Assembly (NCBI GenBank): GCA_038501195.1 | Contig: JBBPUQ010000007.1 | Coordinates: 1,651,501-1,715,500 of the forward strand | Direction of reading: 5' to 3' | Length of the DNA: 64,000 nt | Origin: Nemania diffusa | Taxonomy: Eukaryota > Ascomycota > Sordariomycetes > Xylariales > Xylariaceae | Shown here: positions 35,701-47,900 of the stretch, in pieces | Layout of the letters: every line of letters begins with the position of its first letter | Numbering within the stretch: position 1 is the first letter of the stretch | The notes under the pieces: generated by a model | The model's database searches: none | What the model was told of the DNA's origin: nothing | Seen by the model: the letters and a program-made list of their open reading frames with translations, nothing else | Made by a program: the position numbers and the translations under genes

Positions 35701-37695
35701 CTGTGCCCACGAGAAGCACAATCTTGGTCTTATTATTTAGTCGTCGTCCTATAGTAGTAGAGACGTTTCGTCTTCTTTTTATCGCCCACATGAAACTTGA
35801 GAACATGTAGAGTCACGCTCAATCGGACTGTGGAATTAACTTTGAAATCGCCAGCCTAAAGTCTCTGGTTGCTATTACGTACTAAATGCTCTCTTCGCCT
35901 CCTTGCCCGGGTGACTGTTTTGAAATCGCCATGAATCATTTATACACTAAGGCAGTACTTAACTCAGCAATCCGGCCGTACGTTGGTGCTAGTCTTTAAT
36001 CCACCCATCGCCGATATTCCTTGACGTTTCAGCTTAGGAGAGGTAGGCACCATCGGGTAGTGCGGGCAGTCGGACATGTATAACCTGAATGACTACCTCG
36101 CCTCCGTGCCACACATCAGTATTAGTAGAGGTCATCTGTGCGGCTTAACGCGGAAGGCGATCTTGAAACCTGGAGGACAAATAAAGCTACAGAGTCAGTA
36201 ATCCTATCTGCTCTACCAAGCTTTCTCCAAGCTTCCGATCGTCACACATTGCAGAGGACATCAGGGGCGGGTGTCAAAAGACACCTAGTAACTAGCGGAT
36301 TGAGCTGTCACGTAATTATCTAAATCGCTCTCTCACCCGCACTGTGATGTAGCTTTCATGCCCACAGTCCCGTTAACCTTAGCAGGTCGATTTTGTTAGG
36401 TCGAGACAGCACATTACTTCATCTATCAACTCTCTCAGGGGCGAGCAACGGCTCGTCGATAGCGTTAACTGAGCTAACGAACAGTGATGAATTATTAGAA
36501 GACCTATGGCTTCCTCCTTGGTACCATCTTTTAGCTAACGTTTACTACTTCGTAGTTGTCACCGTCTCTCTGCCTGACTTTAACAGCAAGACTGGGAGAC
36601 GAGGATTGCAGTATTAATTAAATACCAACAAGCCCTAAGATATGAACATCCAAATGTCTTACCTCCCGTTTAAGTGTGTACTGTGAGTATAATAGATTCC
36701 GCGTGGATCGTCGGTGCTGCAGCTCGAGCTGCAGTTCATCAATGGTATCAACTAATCGGTGGCTCCGGCTACCTCGTGTGTTATGGGTTCGTTTACGTTC
36801 TCGTGGTAAGTAAATATCTCGCATCGATGCCGGAACTCCGTATAAGTAAGCTGATGATGATTTCTACTACTATTGAATAGTGGATCGTTGGTGTTAGCTG
36901 AGCGAGTTCCCAAGACAAGATAAGATATTAAAGTATGAGTAGAGGATGGCTATATCAGAAAGGCATATGTGGTTTCATGGGCTATATACCCTCAACTAAT
37001 GTGATTTCATTTTTGAGCATCATGTACGAGCCACAGAAGATATTCTTCTATTATAGTATAGAGAGTGAAATCAGAGTGGCTACGAGAGAGCTTACTGCTT
37101 TGGAGATCTTGTCATCGCGGAGGTGTATCCAGAGATGATCGGCGTGATTTCATCATGAGGCTCCGGACAAGGCGGTATATAGGCTTTGCGAAAATAAGCT
37201 GTGTAATACAAGTTGCTGTAGGTTGAGTATCAATTGAATCCTAGCTCGTTCTTTTAGCTTGATTGGCGTTTGTGGTATAACGGAAGGAATGAGTTGGAGG
37301 AAGAAAAGAAGGAAGTATAACGTCGAAAACAGATGGAGAGGCGAAACTTTCGGACAGTAAAAGGTAAAGAAACGGCTCGTGTTTGTTCACCTGAAAATAT
37401 GTGTGCGCCCGATACAAGTACTACGCAAGCTAATCACAGGTAGCAGCTACCCGAAATCTTGATTATTCACTTTTGCTATTTTTCTTCTAAACGAAATGTG
37501 GCTTTCCGTTGAGCTAAAAGAGAGAGACGGTACTAGTCGTTACATATATCTACGAGAGTTGCCTAGGTGCTTCAACGACCTCTTATCTATCTAGCATATT
37601 GGTGGTCTTGAGTGACACGAGAGCTTCATTCTATGGAGGGATAGTATTTACTCTTTTGAAGCAGATATCTATTACATTAATTATTATAATTGTCC
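32795..37695. other. Gene-poor stretch, 4.9 kb
   Basis: Long spacer upstream of the GH64 gene and downstream of the P450 gene. No intact gene. Minus-strand open frames at 35461-35806 overlap in two frames and include a hydrophobic segment, but no family is recognisable. A perfect 18-base palindrome (CTGCAGCTCGAGCTGCAG) lies at 36717-36734. The composition is AT-leaning with many stops in all frames, as expected for decayed DNA, but no transposon protein is recognisable. Confidence 0.5.
36717..36734. repeat. Perfect 18-bp palindrome
   Basis: CTGCAGCTCGAGCTGCAG reads the same on both strands. It stands in non-coding DNA, with no second copy noticed. It could be a dimeric protein site or simply chance. 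Confidence 0.6.
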
Positions 37696-39446
37696 TTAGG
37701 AGCTTTCGCTCACATAGCCACTAAGCGAGACTCTACAAGGGAATTTCCCTCGGGGGTGCGCTGAGCCCGATTCAACCAGGAATGCTTTCTCATTATACAC
37801 GTGTGTAAGATCGACCTTCTCCCCGGCGTACACCTCGTCGTAGCACTCGTGAAAGTCAAATTCTCTAGCGACGAGGGCAAGGAATGCACGTAGCTCTTTC
37901 ATAACGAAGGCCTGGCCCGTACAGTTCCTCACGCCTAGCTCGAAGACCCGCCAGGCGCCCTTCGGCGGATAAAGCTCGTGCTCTGGTCCGACGAGGAAAC
38001 GCTCGGGTAGGAACTCGAGGGGCCGTGGCCACGTAGTGGGATTCCGCATGATGGCCACGTGGTTTATCTGCACGAGGATGCCTTCAGTGGGGTACTCTGT
38101 GCCATCGCTTCCCTTAAGCACTAGATCTTTGCACCCGTGGCGAGCGCCGGCCGCTGCTGGGAGAAGCCTCATCGCCTCCTTGATGACAGCCGTAGTATAG
38201 GAGAGGGAGTTTAGAATGGGTGGGTTGTCGACAATCATCCCAGGGCAGGCTTCAATGTTTCGCCCAAACACCTCGTCATGTTCGGCTCGCACTTTCGCTA
38301 AAACCTTAGGATGCTTCCATATTAAATAGCACATAGATATCATTGTGCTAGAGGTTGAATCATATCCGGCGAAGAAAAGTAAGCGTAGCTGCGCACATAG
38401 CATTTTCATAAATTCTCCATCGATAGAACCTAAATGCTGATGCCCCGGCTGGGAGAAATAGTCTGCCAGAACGCGGTCTAGCATAGCGCTCGAGGCGAAT
38501 TGGCTATCCGAGCCCTTTGCAGCCCGAAACGCAGCCACACGCCTCTCTATTTGCGTGCGAATTTGTTTGTCGAGTATATAGCCGTTGTACCGAACCTCCA
38601 AAAACCGAAGGGGATTTAACTGCCCTAAGTTTTCTACTACGTCATTCTCGACAAACTTAAGATCGAGTTGGCGGAGCATGGCCTTGGAAAGCGGATGAGA
38701 GCCCAGAGTTTGGTTTTTCAGCTCAGCGTTGAATATTACGCGCCCGATAACGTCGTTCATGAGGGTGAGAGTGAGTGGTTCCAGAAGCACAATGTCTTTA
38801 TGCTGGCTCTTCTGTCGCAGGATGTCACGGAAGATAAGCATTTCCTCGATAATAGCAGGGAGCGTAGCATCTAGGTTACTGTTGTTGAAAAAGGGTAGGA
38901 AGATCTCATGATCTCGCTTCCAATCGGCTCCGTTTTGAGTGAAGAGATTGACCCCTCCGCGCCCGGAGATGGGCGCGAACCAACGCGAAAGCATCGGCGG
39001 CTTCACGCTTCCTGTCCACTCGTGACTAGTAGCCTGGTTCGCAAGTCTATAGTCCGTTACAACGAGAAGCGGATCAGCCACGGGCCATGGATCAAAATAG
39101 AAGGCTTCCGCGTTCAGCTTGGTTGCTAAGCGGTTTGTGACGTAGGCGCTGTGCGCGCCATGGGGAAGCTCCTCTGATGCGGCTTTTGCTTGCAAAAGAT
39201 GGCCCATGACGAAGCTGTGAGGAGGGACGGGCTAAGAAGGGCAAAACGATATCCTGTTAGTTCATCTCCTCCCTTGTTATGGTAGTTGCGCGTGATGGGT
39301 GTTAGACGAACCTTTCCGGCTTCCTGTAGCCTCCTGATGTGACTTCGCGTTTGCCATAGATCGGAGAAGAACGTAAACAAACGTACTGCTACTATAGCGA
39401 GGGCAAACCCGAAGGACGCCTGCAGTAGCGGCCATATTGCTCCCAT
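37696..39446 (-). CDS. Cytochrome P450 monooxygenase, membrane-anchored
   Basis: Heme-thiolate monooxygenase of the microsomal type, 556 residues, two exons on the minus strand: 39446-39312 and 39231-37696. An N-terminal hydrophobic anchor (WPLLQASFGFALAIVAVRLF) is followed by the proline hinge, which is assembled across the intron as KPVPPHSF. Key motifs: I-helix oxygen-binding segment LLFFAGYDSTSSTM; K-helix ExxR in IKEAMRLLP; PERF in EFLPERFLVGP; and the heme-binding loop FELGVRNCTGQ with Cys482 as the heme ligand. The enzyme should therefore be active. The intron has an unusual GTTCGT donor. The CYP family is uncertain from sequence alone. No polyketide synthase, terpene cyclase or peptide synthetase lies in the window, so it is not shown to belong to a secondary metabolite cluster; xenobiotic or fatty-acid oxidation are alternatives. 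The P450 reductase partner is not nearby. Confidence 0.93.
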
Positions 39447-40109
39447 GATAGTGATCTATATACTTGATGGCCAGCTGCGGTGGATTTCGTTCAAGATGTA
39501 CACAGCATAGATTTTGTGTACTACCTACGTAAAAACGAACCGCGACAAGAAATGACTTATATTAATTGATAGCTCCTTTACTCCGTTGCCGATTGAGTCT
39601 GTGTCTCGTCACTCAGTCAACCGAAATTACCTAGATGCTCTGTTAGGAGTAGACTACCGCTTGCATGGTCCGGGCACAGTTCGGTTTAGATGCCTCGTAT
39701 AACTCTCACGTCTAGATAATGAAAGGCAGACTTTGCCGTTGACACTTGGGTCGTTGGTAGTTGATGCTATTTAGTGGTTATTCGGGGGCTTAGGTACCTA
39801 GGTAGCTACCTGGAGGTAAGGGCTGGTTTCCTTTAACTTCATATGGCTTTAGTGGCTGATCTAAAAGGCTTGGCTCCCTAGGACTAGCGTGCTTAACAGG
39901 ATGTATTAAAGTGGACCATATCCCTCCATCTCTAGCTTATCGGGTTCAAGGTTGCTTTTATTTAAAAAAATATTTTGATAGCACTTGTACTTGCGGCGGG
40001 CAGTTACGCATAGGTAGTACATACACGCCAAACAGAAGCTAGCTCATTTTTACAACATACGCAACGAGACTGCAACTTAATGCGCTTGCATTAATAGACG
40101 CATATAGTC
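39447..40109. other. Divergent promoter region, P450 and NOP9
   Basis: 663 bases between the P450 start (minus) and the NOP9 start (plus), expected to hold both promoters. TAGGTACCTAGGTAGCTACC-type words lie at 39790-39811. Nothing else recognisable. Confidence 0.55.
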
Positions 40110-42266
40110 ATGCCGAAGCCACGATCAAAAAGACAGGCTATCCGGGAAGAGAGAAAGAAGAAGCGACAACAAGATGAGGTAGCCCTAGACGACGAGCCAA
40201 TACAGTATAGCAAGAGACAACGACGGACCGAAGACGATAATGACACAGGCGATCAAGCTCCGACCTTCGAGGATGGCTATGAGAAATCCCAGACAGACGG
40301 CAGCCTTCTCCCGACCGAACGCGAGTTCTTTGGCATGCTCTCCGACCAGGAGCAAGAGTACTTCCGATCCGTCGACGAGCAGCTCGACATCGATAACTTC
40401 CCCTCGCAAGAAGAGCGACAATTGTTCCTGGCGAGTGTCTTTGCAGAAGCCCAGGGAAAGGAGCTGAAGCTGGCATGTAGTCAGTCGTGCTCGCGCTTGA
40501 TGGAGCGTCTAATTCTCATGTCCAACACGAGGCAAAAGAAGAACCTATTTGAGCAGTTTGGAGGCCATTTTCTGAACCTCGTTCAACACCGGTTCGCCAG
40601 CCATTGTTGCGAGACGCTATTCCTTCAATCCGCTCCAATCGTCACGAGAGAGCTAGGTGGCGAACGTGACGACCTGCCCACCGAAGACGACGACCCCGAT
40701 GAGAAGCCTCTACCATTCATGGAGGAGCTCTTCCTCTTAACACTCGATGAACTCGAAGGGCGGCTTAGTTTTTTGCTGACAGACCGTTTCGCATCCCACA
40801 CTTTGCGAGTGCTTCTGCTTATTCTATCTGGACGACCTCTAGACCGGGCGCAGACAAAATCGCTAATTCACAGTAAGAAAAAGGAAAAGATATCGGCACC
40901 ATGGAAGTTTAGCAATGAGACCCAAGTAGAAAGCCAACTACGCGCCGTCCCCAACTCATTTGACTTGGCAACAAAGAAGATCATAGGTGACGCGGTTTCG
41001 GGGATGAGCCCGACCGAACTGCGAGTCTTGGCGACACATCCTACGGGTAACCCAGTTCTTCAACTACTATTAGAGCTCGATATCACTTTACATTCCAAGT
41101 CAGCTGATGAGTCCGGGGAGATGACCCTATTGTGGCACCTCCTGCCAGACGCGCCTGCTTCCCTGAAGGATTCTACAACACCAGCATCCAACTTCATAAA
41201 CTCCATGTTATATGACGCCATTGGATCCCGCCTTTTGGAAACACTCATAGTTCACTGCCCTGGAAAAGTCTTCAGGGTGCTGTACAGGCATATTCTAGAA
41301 CCCCGGATGTATAGTCTCTTGCGCAACGATATCGCATGCTACCCAGCCATCTGCGTCCTAAACCGACTAAGCAAGGAAGATTTAGTGGGCGTGGTTGAGA
41401 AAACACTACCCGAATTTGGCAAGCTAGTTAGTTTATCGAGGTTTAATGTGATCAAAGCCTTACTCGAGCGTTGCCAGGCGCGCCAGGCCTATGATGAAGT
41501 AAAGTCGTTAACCAGGCGCCTAGTTGAGGAATGCGGAGACGACTTCGAGTCAATTGTGCACCGGTTATGTCTACCTCCATCATCAAAGGGTGAAGGTGAA
41601 AATCAGCAAGAGCCTCTCGCAAAGAATCGCTCAGCTTTGGTATCCCATGGAGCCCATTTAGTGACAGCAATGCTTGCTATACCAGAATCCCCGCGCAAGG
41701 CAATTCAGACCGCGTTATCAAGCTTCTCAGAAGAACAGCTCCTAGAGCTGGCGACTTCTTCGGCGCCCACATCACACGTTTTAGTTGACGCTCTCTCAAC
41801 CCCAGCTCAGAGCAAGATCTTTCACAAAGCGCTGGTCGCTAATCTGAGGTCCCACATCATGGAATTAGCGAATTCGGAGCATGGGAATAAAGTCCTGTCC
41901 GCTATTATCGCGGTACCGTCAAGGAGCGAAGGCAGGTCCCTCCCGTTCCACATAAAGGAATCCATCATGGCGGAGCTAGGAGAACACGAGCAAGACCTTC
42001 GTGATTCTTTTATTGGCCGTCGCATATGGAGAAGCTGGAGAGGAGACTTGTGGAAAACTAGAAGGGTCGAATGGATTGCATGGGCCAGGGAGGTCGACTC
42101 AGCGCCAGAGCAGAAGATACCTAAGCCTCAATCTAAGCCTGGTATCCCAGGCCAGCGATCAAAGCCCAATGGGGTGCAGCATGACAACCCTAACAGTATC
42201 AAAGTCGATGAGAAGGGATGGGTAGGGAAGGAAAAAAATAATAGAAGAGGTATAAGGAGTAAGTAG
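40110..42266 (+). CDS. NOP9: Nucleolar protein NOP9 (Pumilio-repeat)
   Basis: Nucleolar RNA-binding protein needed for early maturation of the small ribosomal subunit. Single exon, 718 codons. The N-terminus is strongly basic (KPRSKRQAIREERKKKRQQD), a nucleolar signal typical of the family, followed by EREFFGMLSDQEQEYFRSVD. Pumilio-like helical repeats follow: SQSCSRLMERLIL, FGGHFLNLVQHRFASHCCETL, LLTDRFASHTLRVLLLILSG, LATHPTGNPVLQLLLELDI, DAIGSRLLETLIVHCPG, and near the end HVLVDALSTPAQSKIFHKAL and SEHGNKVLSAIIAV. FIGRRIWRSWRGDLWKTRR lies in the C-terminal conserved block, and a basic Lys/Arg tail ends the protein. Length and layout match fungal NOP9 orthologues. The gene is intact and probably essential. 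It is flanked by a P450 on the left and by tRNA-Phe on the right with no functional link implied. Confidence 0.95.
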   Translation: MPKPRSKRQAIREERKKKRQQDEVALDDEPIQYSKRQRRTEDDNDTGDQAPTFEDGYEKSQTDGSLLPTEREFFGMLSDQEQEYFRSVDEQLDIDNFPSQEERQLFLASVFAEAQGKELKLACSQSCSRLMERLILMSNTRQKKNLFEQFGGHFLNLVQHRFASHCCETLFLQSAPIVTRELGGERDDLPTEDDDPDEKPLPFMEELFLLTLDELEGRLSFLLTDRFASHTLRVLLLILSGRPLDRAQTKSLIHSKKKEKISAPWKFSNETQVESQLRAVPNSFDLATKKIIGDAVSGMSPTELRVLATHPTGNPVLQLLLELDITLHSKSADESGEMTLLWHLLPDAPASLKDSTTPASNFINSMLYDAIGSRLLETLIVHCPGKVFRVLYRHILEPRMYSLLRNDIACYPAICVLNRLSKEDLVGVVEKTLPEFGKLVSLSRFNVIKALLERCQARQAYDEVKSLTRRLVEECGDDFESIVHRLCLPPSSKGEGENQQEPLAKNRSALVSHGAHLVTAMLAIPESPRKAIQTALSSFSEEQLLELATSSAPTSHVLVDALSTPAQSKIFHKALVANLRSHIMELANSEHGNKVLSAIIAVPSRSEGRSLPFHIKESIMAELGEHEQDLRDSFIGRRIWRSWRGDLWKTRRVEWIAWAREVDSAPEQKIPKPQSKPGIPGQRSKPNGVQHDNPNSIKVDEKGWVGKEKNNRRGIRSK

Positions 42267-42592
42267 GCCATAGTAGCTGTATTGTACTACCGATGAACCA
42301 AAACATATCTCTTCCTTACAGACTTATGCGTGTCCCTTGCTCCCCGCGAGACCTTACATTGTTCGATGATAAAAGAGTCTGTATACATATTCATTCACAT
42401 GTACTTAGTTAGGTATACATAGCAGATCGTTTAAAGCAGCTTGATGAAGTACGTATGGGCAGAGTGCGCACAAGTAATGAGTGCATTACTTACCTAAAGC
42501 AGCAGCTGTTCGTTCTTTTTCTACTTAGTGTATATACCTCAACTACGTGACGAGACCACAATCTTAATATAAAAAGGACCCCAAAAAATCAC
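42267..42592. other. Spacer NOP9 to tRNA-Phe
   Basis: About 325 bases, 3' region of NOP9. Its right end carries the tRNA terminator. Nothing else seen. Confidence 0.6.
42582..42587 (-). terminator. Pol III terminator of tRNA-Phe
   Basis: Run of six A on the plus strand, that is six T on the tRNA strand, starting five bases past the tRNA 3' end. This is a normal RNA polymerase III stop signal. Confidence 0.85.
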
Positions 42593-42682
42593 TGCGGTGA
42601 GTGTGGATCGAACACACGGCCTTCAGATTGATGATTGAAGTGTTACTTCAGTCTGACGCTCTCCCATCTGAGCTATCCCCGC
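42593..42682 (-). tRNA. tRNA-Phe (anticodon GAA) with 17-base intron
   Basis: Read on the minus strand. Acceptor GCGGGGA pairs with TCACCGC except for one G-A mismatch at the fifth pair (5-68). D-arm GCTC/GAGC, anticodon stem TCAGA/TCTGA, loop CTGAAGA with anticodon GAA, T-stem GTGTG/CACAC around TTCGATC. A 17-base intron follows the base 3' of the anticodon (position 37), the standard place for nuclear tRNA introns. Mature length 73 bases. The A box (TAGCTCAGATGG) and B box (GTTCGATCC) are intact, and a T6 terminator follows. The gene is nearly canonical, so it is probably functional. Confidence 0.95.
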
Positions 42683-43819
42683 TTGTTGTTGAAATTCCGC
42701 CGGTTGTTTTAAACTAAGTCCCTGAGGTCTATCTTAGTAATGAAGTGGGCCAATAGGAGGTTCTTGTGGGGACGGTGGATATTAATGCTGCGGAAAAAGG
42801 TTACTATATACATACACAGTCTGCCACATCGCAGAGTCATCATAGTTGATTGTACTTCATCTATGATAATGTTGCGTACAATATATACCGTTAATACTGC
42901 AAGGAGTATTAACGGCGTCGTTTTTCCTCCGTCACAGATAACAATTACAAGCTCTTGGTCATAGTTGTATTCCCGCCATACCTTTTGTTTACTGTTAATG
43001 CGAATCCTCGACATTCGCATCGATTAGGGATTGACGATTGGCGAAAGCTCGTTGGTACGCGAACATGTCACTGGAGGTAGGGACATATTATCATTCTTTT
43101 TACGTAGTTGAAAAAATTTATTAGTTTTTTTTTTACCATTGCTTTGCTATTATTTTTGTATTTTTTTGGGGTTCGGCTGTCGGAGCTCCTTCCTCATAAA
43201 ATATTTCATCAAATACTAGTGATTAGCAAAAGTTAAAAGGGCCAAGAGTACCGAATGCTGTACTCCCGGTGCTAGCCCCAGGTGGTGTGCGATAACTTCA
43301 AGCAGTTCACCTCAGACTATCCCCTCTCCTCCACGAATTTCAAGCTTCGTTAATTAACTATCTCTAAGGGAGATGGCCACTGTCATAAGTGAGCATCTTT
43401 TGAACAGCTCCGCTGTTTTCCTGAGACCCCTCATGAATCTTCTGATAACGGCCATAGGCATTAGCCTACTAATGGCTCAGAAAAGAAATTGAGGGCTAAT
43501 CGTGAGGCGACTCGGTAGAGGAATCGATAGGTCAGCTAATATGTTGAAATGGTGACTGCGTAGCGATCATGGTGCCCGGCTCGCGACTTAATTTCTTTTT
43601 AGTTCGTGTTGTACCAAATTCCAGAGGACTTCGACCTTTTTGTACACCGACGAATGCCACAGCCCTCATAGGCGACAAAATAGGCATCAAGTGGTATCTC
43701 TAAAAGCAGGATGTAAATTCACCGATAAACCAAGGAGAAACATTAACGCAACAGAAAGCCGCGCCCCCATGAGTGGAGATCGTAGAATCGTCAGCATCAT
43801 AGATTATGTCCAATGCAGC
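42683..43819. other. Intergenic stretch
   Basis: 1.1 kb between the 5' side of tRNA-Phe and the 3' end of the next minus-strand gene. It contains T-rich tracts at 43120-43170. Open frames at 42709-43020 and 43640-43918 show no protein character, the second being partly antisense to the neighbouring gene. Confidence 0.6.
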
Positions 43820-44964
43820 TTACTGCCCCCTATCATAGTCCACAAACAAATTCTCCCAGACTTCGGGTCCGGGGTAGGCGCAAGTTGGACTGCTAAATTG
43901 GCCGTAGGTATCAGGTAATAATAAATTCTGACGGAAGGGTGTCATGAAAGCTTCGTCAAACTTGTTTTCAGGCGGTGAACCATCCTGGTTATCCAGATCA
44001 CTGAAGTTCAGCGAAGAAATAGATGTTGACACAGGCCCCCCACATTCATCGGGTATAGTGAATGCTTCTGGGGTGCCCTCGCCGAAGAAGTGCATGGTCA
44101 TCTGGTTGCTCATATCAATATTAGCCATCATTTTAACCTCCCTCGGGAGTTCCGAAGTGAAGCTAGATGTAGGGCGCCGTGTGGCCTGCTCGTGAAGTGG
44201 GAGATCCAACATGTCTGATAGTGACATAGAGCATGGCGAACTAGGCGATTTCATTGCGTCCGTAGATGTGGCTGCAAGACTCGTGTTTGTAGTTGGGTAG
44301 CTGAGAGGAGCATGGCCTGGTGGGCCTTCTGACATTCGCCTGTCCGTGTTGTGGGAGGTTGAAGATGTGGAGGCGGAATGGTGCCTTGTTGCAGGGGATA
44401 CCGGCCCAGAAATAGACGGCTCGGAATGCCGTTTGTTCATAGGCGGAGTAAAGAGTGAATTCTGCGTCGGGTAAGAAAAGCTAGCAGCCCGCGGAAACGC
44501 CTCGCTGAACATCTTGTTGACCTCATGGTATTTTGCCGCCGTAGCCATTGCCGTGTGCGTTACCAGATATGCATTGACTCGATTGTTGAATTCGGGCGAG
44601 CCGGTTTGGAGGTGAGGGGCCAGGAGTTTGTAGGAGCGTGGTAAATCATCCTCGATTTCCTCGTACATCTCCTCCCTCGAGACAATATCCTCAGTTACTT
44701 TTAGTCCTCGCCCCGTTCTCTTCCTATGGATATCAGATGCCATCTTAGCTGATTGGACTCTAGCCTCGAGGCTACGGTCTGCTCGGCGTGATGCGGCTAT
44801 GTAGGCTCTTTCCTGGTTTTCCTCGTGGGACCTTTCAGTCTAAATAGTTAGAGCAGTAGACCTAGATAGCATGAGGGTCTAAAACATACCTTTTGAATCT
44901 TTGCAGGCGGACCCTGCAAAGCGCCCGACATAGCAGTCGAGGTGCTGTACGATCGCTTGGGCAT
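43820..44964 (-). CDS. Conserved fungal protein, probable nuclear regulator
   Basis: Two exons on the minus strand (44964-44890 and 44839-43820), 364 residues. I do not recognise a named domain. What is visible: a basic N-terminus MPKRSYSTS; a highly charged helical block built across the intron (ENQERAYIAASRRADRSLE then ARVQSAKMASDIHRKRTGRG) that could hold a nuclear signal or DNA-contacting helix; EEMYEEIEDDLPRSYKLL; a helix with NRVNAYLVTHTAMA; then a long Ser/Thr/Pro-rich region without predicted structure (about 120-250) and acidic/aromatic segments near the end (FSDLDNQDGSPP, PEVWENLFVDYD) reminiscent of activation domains. This layout is that of many ascomycete-only regulatory proteins. 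The long region upstream (about 44965-45900) with purine-rich tracts would fit a long leader. Function is not assigned. Confidence 0.75.
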
Positions 44965-47900
44965 GAACACAATGTATGTGGAATATAACTGGGCGAGATA
45001 AGGTGACGAGTGGAATGTATAGACCACTCTCGCAAGTATCGATGCAGGGCAATCAATACTTTAAGGGAAGAGCCTCAACCCCTGGATATTTGTATAAGTC
45101 TGCTCAGTCGAAAACGGGCAGTACCCTAGGTCAAAGAGTACCGGTATTACGGCAACTGAATGTAAGGCACTAGAAATGCTAAAATGTCGGAAGCTAATGC
45201 CCAAGGCTGCCGACATGCGCGGCCGCAAAAACAATGAGGAACAGTAGCAGTGTCGTCTGAAGTCAATCGAGAACACGACGCTGTGCGGATTAAGGTAAAA
45301 CTTGTAAAACTTTTATGAATTTGGTGCCTCGTGATCCCAGATCAGGGTTATAGTTTGGCTGATTTATTTCAAGAGAGCGAGAACCAAGGTGTATGCCGAA
45401 AGTCTGAGGTTTATCTTCTGCTCGAGGTATTGGGTGACAGATAGGTGGTTGAGAGTGCTGTTGTGTGGGGGAATGAGATAGGTTGAGTTTGGTTCACGTT
45501 CACAAAGGAAGTGGGAGACAAAAAGGAGCAGCAGGATCAGAAGAGGGCAACATGTCTACAAACAAAACTAGATGATGTACCTGCGCATATATGTATACAT
45601 ATGCCTGCACACCAAACCCCCTACCTTCGCTAGACATTCGTCCTACCTAATCATACACGCTATCTACAATGTGTATAAGTAGATTCGACTACTTACACGG
45701 GACATGGAATGGGGGAAGAGAAGAATGGAGAACGCCATGGTAGCCTGGCACGGCATGGCACGGCCTGGCAGGCATCGGTGTGTTGTGACACTGCCTTTGC
45801 GGAGCAACAGCTCAGAATTGCGTACCTATGCTACGTAGCCGGAAGTGGTAATAGAGAGATGTAGTAAGTAGGTGCCTGTTCAAGCCTGCCAGTTGGGAGT
45901 ATGGCGAGCCCTGCTATTGGCAACCGAGTCTACGCGATCCGACCTCCCAACAGGGATCTAGGGCGTTTCTGACGTGGGAACTGTGGGAGCTGGTGGGAGA
46001 GATGGCCATGGCGATCGATCGCCATTGAAACAGATGCACGAGGCTTCTTAGACGGGTCTAGATATGCATACTATGTACAGAGTTAATTGTACTGAGACAA
46101 GACTACAACAAGGGTCAATAAGGCGGCAAATCGCAGCTGATAGTATAGTTTGTACCATGCTAGTCCCAAGATAGACAGGTGGGTCTGGGTCTCGGCTACA
46201 TGCCCGCCTACCATGTACCTTCAAAGGATCTTATTCTCCGCACCCGACTCTCCGTGAGATACCTACAGTAGGTATTTTCATCTACTCACTGTCTACGCAT
46301 AGGCCTTACTAATATATATGTGAAAACCCACTATCAGCTACTTGCCTACTCTTACACAATGCCTTCAAATAACATATCCCTTAATAATGTAAAGAGGAGT
46401 GCTACCATAGCAAGCAATGCCTCAATGATCTCTAACTAGCGGCATGTATGATGTTACCCCATGTGATACTCCAAAGGGAAAAAACCGTAGCTAGGAATCA
46501 ACTTGGAGTTTTTCGGTAGAGTCGGTAGAGCGAGTTGCATGTACGCATCCGTGTCAGCTCACATGTAACGGTGCCCCGTCATATTGACGAAGGTTCTAGC
46601 TTCCGAAGGAACCCAAAATGCGCGCGATACTCTCGGTCTTTTAGTTGACACTTCGCTTTGGTGATGTGTAAGTCATAATATGGCCTTTCTCTAAGGGGTT
46701 TATGGAGTGCCATACTACACGTCTTTCCTCGATGGCCTTTTCGATCCGAAATGTCGACCTCAAAGTTTAAGGTCTTGGGATAACTTGATTGCGGTCTGCA
46801 GGACCGTAGTTAAGGCAGTCCAAGAAGACTGTGAGACATAATTCTATGTCTCCGAGATAGGCACCATCCCTCACCGCTGATGGCATTGCCTTACGGACAA
46901 CGCATGTTCAGTGCCATTACTTACTCCTTGCTGTGTCCGTAAATGATCAATCAGAATCTAGCCCATCTCGCATTCCGCCACGTTTTCTTTTTACCTGCTC
47001 ACTCGGAAGCGCTCACCCTATCGAACGCTCACCGTACTGTCTTCCAGTGGCTGCATCGATACGGCTGCAATACTAATCCTAGGTATAGTACTTGCAGCTG
47101 AAGATGCAACCAGCGTGGTCTGATTCCGGTGAAACATTAAAGTTACAGACCATCGGGGAAGAAGCCAGGGCCGCCTCTTCGTTAGGTTCATATATGAACC
47201 GAAAGCCACAGGTTTGAGGCGCATCCAAATTAAGTATACTTAAGCTATGGCTATAGCTCCGAGCTTCTACCTAGTCCTAGGATAGCTTCAGCTCCCCCGT
47301 TTTAACTTCAACCACCGAACCGTATTCCTAACTAGTCCACGCATATATATACTAACCTGATTCTATAAAAAACCCCCTATGCTATGGTTATAGTCGATCA
47401 GCGTAAAAGGTTTTATCTTAGTAATGTAAACGATTAGAGCGCCAGAGATACGCCGTTGGAAGGCTGGCAGGATACATACCTAGGTTGGGGAACCGCGACA
47501 TCCGGGTACATTTTTCCCCACGTGAAAATGCATGAAGCTAGAGCTCGCGATCAACGATTCACGTCATAATTCTCGATCACACTGGAAGCTGCTAGCGCCG
47601 TATTGAAACGGCCTCAATAGCTGATGCCAATTTCCTGTTCCGGGGCGAGTTCTGTTATATGATTGGTGCTGGGGGGTAGCTACCGATTCCAAACGACAGA
47701 GCGCGGAGCAAAACATCCGTCATAGCTTTGTGCCTGGTAAAAGTGGCGCCTGGAGAGGCAGTACTTGATTCCCTAACAATTTTTGAGACCGGACAAGGTG
47801 GGGTTGTTGGTCCAATCAGCCGTACCAATTGGAGTTACCCCACCGAGAGGACGCGCCGCTTGCCACAATGTGGCTTGTCCAGCACTCCCACTTGGGAGCT

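Noticed and set aside
37696..39446. Secondary-metabolite cluster around the P450 and the multicopper oxidase
   Set aside because: No synthase or other tailoring enzymes lie nearby; the two genes are 19 kb apart with housekeeping genes between them.
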